Shown: piece by piece, positions 59,931 to 64,000 of the stretch
Layout of the letters: every line of letters begins with the position of its first letter
Numbering within the stretch: the stretch's first letter is position 1
Assembly (NCBI GenBank): GCA_016712535.1
Contig: JADJQW010000002.1
Span: forward strand, 744,001 to 808,000
Source: Flavobacteriales bacterium
GTDB lineage: Bacteria > Bacteroidota > Bacteroidia > Flavobacteriales_F > PHOS-HE28
Direction of reading: 5' to 3'
Length of the DNA: 64,000 bases
The notes under the pieces: generated by a model
Database searches by the model: none
Told to the model about the DNA's origin: nothing
The model's input: the letters and a program-made list of their open reading frames with translations, nothing else
Made by a program: the position numbers and the translations under genes

Positions 59931-62486
59931 ATGCGCCGCCTCCTGATCGCCATCCTGCTGATCGCCATCGTTGGCGCAACGGCATGGGTGCTGCTGCGCT
60001 GGGAGAATCCGATGGCGCCGGCCACCGATCCATGGAGCGCCGTGCCTGCCGAAGCCGCCGTTGTCATCGAGGTGCCCGATGCGCTGGGCGCTTGGGATCG
60101 CTTCATCCACACTTCGTTGCTCTGGCCCGATTGGGAGCATGGTGCCGGTGCGCGCAGGCTCACTTTGGCCCTGGCCCACGCGACGCGCACGCTCGAAGGC
60201 GATCGAACGATGCGCTCAGTGCTGGGTTCGTCATCGCTGATCGTGGCACTGCTGCGCTCAGGCCAGGGGGTCGCCGACCCGGTATTCCTCGGCAGCGACG
60301 GCGGTCTTCCGAAGGAGAAGCTGGCCAAGCTCTTCGGCGTTGCTGCAGAGCAGGCCTTGGCCTTCTCAGAAGGCCGCATCGCTTCGTGCGTGAACGACAG
60401 CGCATGGGGCGGGATCTCAGCGTGCGTGCGCGACGGCGTTTGGATGCTCTCGCCTTCCGCTGCTGCGCTCGACGAATGCGTGCTTCAACTTGATCGCGGC
60501 ACGCCGCTCAGCACCGATGCGGGCTTCGCCAAGGCGCGCGCTACACTGGGCCAAGCCACGGTTGCGCGCGTCCTTGTGAGCACCGTGAGGCTGGGCAGCA
60601 TGCTCAGCCGCATCTGGGAGCCGGAGCGGATCGAGCGTTTGGGGCTTCCGCGCGGTTGGCTCGCGCTCGACCTGGTGGCGAAGCCCGATGCGATCCTGCT
60701 GAATGGCCTGCTGGTGCCTGAGGGTGAAGATGATCTCCTGTCAGGCATCCGCGCCCAAGGTGCAGGAGCCTGGGGGATCGGAAGGGTGCTCCCTGCCGAT
60801 GCGGTGCAATGCGAGGTGCGGTACATGGGCGATCCCGAAGCTGCGATGTCAGCGCGTGAAGCATTGGATGAACGTGCCCGTTCCACGGAGATAGCAGCCG
60901 CCTGGATGCGCGGCAGCCTTGGTTCGGCGCGTGGAATGGGCGATGGGCGCCGCTGGTTCATCGCCGAGGCTGCCGACCCGGATCGCGCCTTGGAAGAACT
61001 CCTGGCGATTTGCGCGAATGCCCCATGCGACACGCTGAACCATCGCGGCACGCGCATCACGCGCATGCCCGCAGCGCAGCCCTTCGAGTTGCTCCTGGGC
61101 CGCGCCGCCGAGCTTCCGCAGCAGCCGTGGTGGGCCATGCTGGGCCGCCATGCGGTGATGAGCGACGACGCTGATGCGGTGCGCTCCGCGATCGATGCCT
61201 GGAATGATGGCGGCAGCTTGGCGGAGCAGCCGCGCGCAAGGGATTGGTTCAAGCGCATGAGCGACGAAGCGGCCTTCACCTGGTGGAGCGATCCGGGTCA
61301 AGGTGGTGAGCTGCTCGGGCGGGGATTGAGCGCCGCGTGCGAACCGGGCTTCACGGAATGGCTGCCGCTTCTGCAACGCTTCAGCGCGCTCTCCGTGCAG
61401 GTATCGCCTGCGAGCGGCGGCATGATGCACGTGGCCATCGGCGCGCAAGGCGCTCCGCGCGAAGGGGCCTCGAACGCGATTGCGACCGGTGGCAAGGTGC
61501 TCTGGCAATGCCCGGTGGGCGCGCCGGTGACGCGCCGTCCTGATCTGGTGCGCAACCACGCCAACAACACGCTCGAGGCGCTGGTGCAGGACAGCCTGCA
61601 TCGCATCCACTTGATCAGCGCTGCGGGCAAGCTGCTCTGGTCGAGGCAGCTCGATGGCCCGATCCTCGGTGCCGTGCATCAGGTCGATCGGTTCAAGAAT
61701 GGCAAGCTGCAATTGCTGCTGGGCACGGCGCGCACCGTCCATCTGATCGACCGCAATGGCAAGGATGTGGGACTGCCGTTCAAGCTTCCGGTTGAATCCG
61801 CATCGCCGCTGGCGGTCCTCGATTATGAGGGCACGCGCGAGTACCGGGTCATCGTCCCCTTGAGCGATGGCCGCTTGCTGAACGTTGATCTTGATTGGAC
61901 TGCCGTGCAGGGATGGATCGCACCGAGACTCGAGGCCGCGCCGGCAGATGCTGTGCGGCACCTGCGGATCGCAGGCAAGGACCATTTGATGGCCGTGGAT
62001 GCGGAGGGAAGGGTGAAGCTCTTCGATCGCAAGGGGAATGCGCGTGGATCAGTGAAGCTGTCGCTTCCCCGCGTGAAGGAGGTGCTGGCTGTTGAGGCCG
62101 GGCAGCAAGTGAAGGACACACGCGTGACGTGGATGGACCAGGATCTGGCGGTGCGCGTGAATCGATTGGACGGCGAATCGGAGGACGCGGCATTCTCTGA
62201 AGTCGGCGACTTTGATGGCGATGGTGTGCCGGAGGTGATCGTCATGGAATCAGATGCGAGCCGGGCCCGTTCAGGATCCGCCATCGCTGCCGATGGCCAA
62301 CTGGCCTTCGGCGAAATCGAGGAGGCCACCGGCCGGGCTTGGCGGTATGCGCCCATGGGTGCTGAACCACCGGTAACGGGCGCGGTCCGGTGGGCGCTTG
62401 GCGACCTGAATCTCGACGGCGGGCTGGAGCTGGTCGGGGCGGATGGAGGCGCAATGATCACCGCGCACCGCGCACCTTCGCCGTGA
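59931..62486 (+). CDS. Membrane-anchored protein with C-terminal propeller-like region
   Basis: 851 residues from the ATG at 59931. An N-terminal membrane anchor (MRRLLIAILLIAIVGATAWVLL) is followed by a long region beginning AVPAEAAVVIEVPDALGAWDRF, a pattern found in DUF3352-like periplasmic proteins (about 30-510), which lacks recognisable catalytic residues. From about 520 on, PQQ/FG-GAP-like beta-propeller strands appear (GKVLWQCPVGAPVTRRPDLV, KLLWSRQLDGPILGAV, TVHLIDRNGKDVGLPFKL, KLFDRKGNARGSVKLSL) with Asp-rich loops (GDFDGDGVPEVIVME and LGDLNLDGGLELVGADGG). It is probably a periplasmic inner-membrane-bound protein. Proteins of this architecture tend to lie near rnhB in related genomes, but no function is known to me. 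Confidence 0.72.
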   Translation: MRRLLIAILLIAIVGATAWVLLRWENPMAPATDPWSAVPAEAAVVIEVPDALGAWDRFIHTSLLWPDWEHGAGARRLTLALAHATRTLEGDRTMRSVLGSSSLIVALLRSGQGVADPVFLGSDGGLPKEKLAKLFGVAAEQALAFSEGRIASCVNDSAWGGISACVRDGVWMLSPSAAALDECVLQLDRGTPLSTDAGFAKARATLGQATVARVLVSTVRLGSMLSRIWEPERIERLGLPRGWLALDLVAKPDAILLNGLLVPEGEDDLLSGIRAQGAGAWGIGRVLPADAVQCEVRYMGDPEAAMSAREALDERARSTEIAAAWMRGSLGSARGMGDGRRWFIAEAADPDRALEELLAICANAPCDTLNHRGTRITRMPAAQPFELLLGRAAELPQQPWWAMLGRHAVMSDDADAVRSAIDAWNDGGSLAEQPRARDWFKRMSDEAAFTWWSDPGQGGELLGRGLSAACEPGFTEWLPLLQRFSALSVQVSPASGGMMHVAIGAQGAPREGASNAIATGGKVLWQCPVGAPVTRRPDLVRNHANNTLEALVQDSLHRIHLISAAGKLLWSRQLDGPILGAVHQVDRFKNGKLQLLLGTARTVHLIDRNGKDVGLPFKLPVESASPLAVLDYEGTREYRVIVPLSDGRLLNVDLDWTAVQGWIAPRLEAAPADAVRHLRIAGKDHLMAVDAEGRVKLFDRKGNARGSVKLSLPRVKEVLAVEAGQQVKDTRVTWMDQDLAVRVNRLDGESEDAAFSEVGDFDGDGVPEVIVMESDASRARSGSAIAADGQLAFGEIEEATGRAWRYAPMGAEPPVTGAVRWALGDLNLDGGLELVGADGGAMITAHRAPSP

Positions 62487-62504
62487 AAGCAGGCTTCGCA
62501 ACCC

Positions 62505-62512
62505 TAGTTTTG
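62505..62512 (+). promoter_or_regulatory. -7 box (TAGTTTTG) of trkH
   Basis: It matches TAnnTTTG exactly and lies 35 nt before the ATG at 62548. It is the best match to the Bacteroidota -7 consensus in the window. Confidence 0.5.
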
Positions 62513-62547
62513 CCGCGGCCTCCCGGTGGCGCTTGCCGCCATGCCTC

Positions 62548-64000
62548 ATGAAGCGAGCACTTCTCCGCACCGTTCTCCGCAGGGAAGTGGTGGGCCTGGC
62601 CCGTGTCACGGTGATCGTGCTCACGGTTTTCCTGGTGCTGCTCGAATTCGGCTACCGCAGTGATGCGGATACCCGTGCCTTGCTCGAGCAGTTGAGCTAT
62701 GGCCTCGTGATCGCGGCTTCGTTCGTGACCCTGGGCAGCCTGCTGCGCACCGGGATGAAAGGCGAGCACATGCGCCGCGCGGAGATCATCTGGTTCGTGA
62801 CCGCCTTGGCCCTGATCATCGGAAAGGCGGTCGCCGTGCCTTTCGTGGTCAATCTGGGGCGATGGCCCTTGCTCGTCTTCCTGCTCGTGTTCTCCTTCAT
62901 CGAGCTCTCCCGCCTGGAGATCGGCCGCAACAGCACCTTGTTCAATCCCGCGCTCCTCTTCGTCACGAGCTTCATCATCCTCATCGCCCTCGGCGCCGCG
63001 CTGCTCCTGCTGCCCAATTCCACCACCCGGCCCATCTCGCTGGTCGATGCGGTCTTCACCAGCACCAGCGCGGTCTGCGTCACGGGCCTCAGCACCATCG
63101 ATGTCGGGAAGGACCTTACCGAGATGGGTCAGTGGGTGCTGCTGCTGCTGATCCAGCTCGGCGGCCTGGGCGTGATGACGTTCACCAGCTTCTTCGCCTT
63201 CTTCTTCAAGGGCCGCAGCTCGCTTGAGGAGCAGCTGCGTGTGCGCGACCTGGCGAACACCACGCTCAGCGGCGCGCGCGGCTTCATCGTCCAGGTCATT
63301 GTCTTCTCGATCCTCGTGGAGCTCATCGGCGCCGCATTGATCTACGCCAACCTGCCGCCGGACGGATTCGCCACTGCCGGGGAGAGCCTCTTCTTCTCGC
63401 TTTTCCATTCGGTCTCCGCGTTCAACAACGCCGGGTTCTCCACCAAGAGCCTTGGCCTCTACGATCCAGCCCTGCGCTTCAACTACCCGCTCATGTGGGT
63501 CGTGGCGCTGCTCATCATCTTCGGCGGGCTCGGATTCGGCATCATCTTCAACTTCAGCCGGTACGTGCGCGCATGGATCGTCGAGCGCATCCGACGGCTG
63601 TTCACCGGTGCCCCCGTGAAGCGGCACCCGCGCGTCGTGAACCTCAGCACCCGGCTCGTGCTCCTGACCACGGCGTTCCTCATCCTGACCGGAACCGCTT
63701 CAATCCTCGTATTCGAGTGGAACCGGTCGCTGGCCGAGCATTCCTCCTGGTGGGGGCGCTTCTCCGTGGCCTTCTTCACGGGCATCACGCCGCGCACAGC
63801 AGGCTTCAACGTGGTTGACTATGGCGCGCTCACCGTGCCGGCCTTGATGATCACGATCCTGCTCATGTACATCGGCGGCTCCCCGGGATCAACGGCCGGT
63901 GGGATCAAGACCACCACCTTCGGTGTGGCCACGTTGAACATCTTCGCCACCGCCCGTGGGCGCCGTCGCATCGAATTCCTCGGTCGCGAGATCAGCAACC
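62548..64000 (+). CDS. trkH: TrkH-family potassium uptake channel subunit (3' end beyond window)
   Basis: 484 codons are visible from the ATG at 62548 (MKRALLRTVLRREVVG), and the gene runs off the window. The four pore-loop filters of the TrkH/KtrB superfamily are all seen: SAVCVTGLST, AFNNAGFSTK, TPRTAGFNVV and GGSPGSTAGGIKTTT, each with the conserved Gly lining the K+ path. Before the first pore unit, four extra helices (about residues 20-115) form the N-terminal extension found in many Bacteroidota members. It would take up K+ (or Na+) with a cytoplasmic TrkA/KtrA-type regulator, which should lie downstream of the window. An overlapping ATG at 62541 is out of frame. Confidence 0.92.
   Translation, partial: MKRALLRTVLRREVVGLARVTVIVLTVFLVLLEFGYRSDADTRALLEQLSYGLVIAASFVTLGSLLRTGMKGEHMRRAEIIWFVTALALIIGKAVAVPFVVNLGRWPLLVFLLVFSFIELSRLEIGRNSTLFNPALLFVTSFIILIALGAALLLLPNSTTRPISLVDAVFTSTSAVCVTGLSTIDVGKDLTEMGQWVLLLLIQLGGLGVMTFTSFFAFFFKGRSSLEEQLRVRDLANTTLSGARGFIVQVIVFSILVELIGAALIYANLPPDGFATAGESLFFSLFHSVSAFNNAGFSTKSLGLYDPALRFNYPLMWVVALLIIFGGLGFGIIFNFSRYVRAWIVERIRRLFTGAPVKRHPRVVNLSTRLVLLTTAFLILTGTASILVFEWNRSLAEHSSWWGRFSVAFFTGITPRTAGFNVVDYGALTVPALMITILLMYIGGSPGSTAGGIKTTTFGVATLNIFATARGRRRIEFLGREISN

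Noticed and set aside
1..64000. tRNA, rRNA or complete insertion sequences
   Set aside because: No cloverleaf-like sequence with a conserved T-loop, no rRNA-like segment and no transposase or terminal inverted repeats could be recognised by eye. A tRNAscan-SE/Infernal run would settle this.

Overview
This 64 kb stretch comes from a high-GC member of the Bacteroidota, most likely a Flavobacteriales-type genome such as those recovered from wastewater or other environmental metagenomes. The evidence is at least six secreted proteins ending in type IX secretion (T9SS) type A sorting domains, a SusC-like TonB receptor paired with a lipoprotein, PCMD-type and SBBP/ELWxxDGT secreted proteins, and many start codons lying a few bases after a Bacteroidota -7 box (TAnnTTTG). 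No rRNA, tRNA, CRISPR array or complete insertion sequence was recognised.

Layout. 0-8.5 kb: four minus-strand surface-protein genes: a >1424-residue SBBP/PPC protein cut by the window edge, an ELWxxDGT-repeat protein, a small sorting-domain protein, and a formylglycine-enzyme-like protein translationally coupled to it. 8.6-13.2 kb: an ECF sigma factor, a membrane-anchored anti-sigma-like TPR protein and a TPR-CHAT protease, in one operon. 13.3-21.6 kb: a 2443-residue repeat adhesin-like T9SS protein and a beta-helix protein. 22-26.4 kb: TonB receptor and lipoprotein. 26.5-34.6 kb: a LOG-family enzyme, then a zone rich in duplications (two PCMD paralogues, two TPR membrane paralogues plus an orphan tail of the same family, two apparent frameshifts). 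34.6-42.4 kb: membrane protein, AraC regulator, a displaced copy of the mfd 3' end, a beta-lactamase-like lipoprotein, an outer-membrane protein, mfd itself and a lipoprotein. 42.6-46.7 kb: two more T9SS proteins and a gene remnant. 46.7-49.4 kb: a deoxy-sugar (probably L-fucose) uptake and activation operon. 49.5-51.9 kb: a second ECF sigma operon led by a TonB-plug protein without a barrel. 51.9-64 kb: secreted M28 peptidase, GNAT, sterol-desaturase-like enzyme, pheT, glycosyltransferase, rnhB, a large anchored propeller-like protein and trkH (cut by the window edge).

The most notable signal is a bipartite promoter-like motif, KGTTCACAT (or CGTTCACGT) - 13/14 nt - CGAT. I found it five times, always between genes: upstream of three T9SS-cargo genes, upstream of the FGE-like/sorting-domain gene pair, and upstream of the ECF sigma gene at 8637. 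The simplest reading is an autoregulated ECF regulon that controls surface-protein production and is linked through the sigma operon to a CHAT protease. Other structural observations are the duplicated mfd tail bracketing a two-gene insert, two palindromic elements inserted in frame inside Mfd, and an exact 582-bp tandem repeat in the giant adhesin gene.
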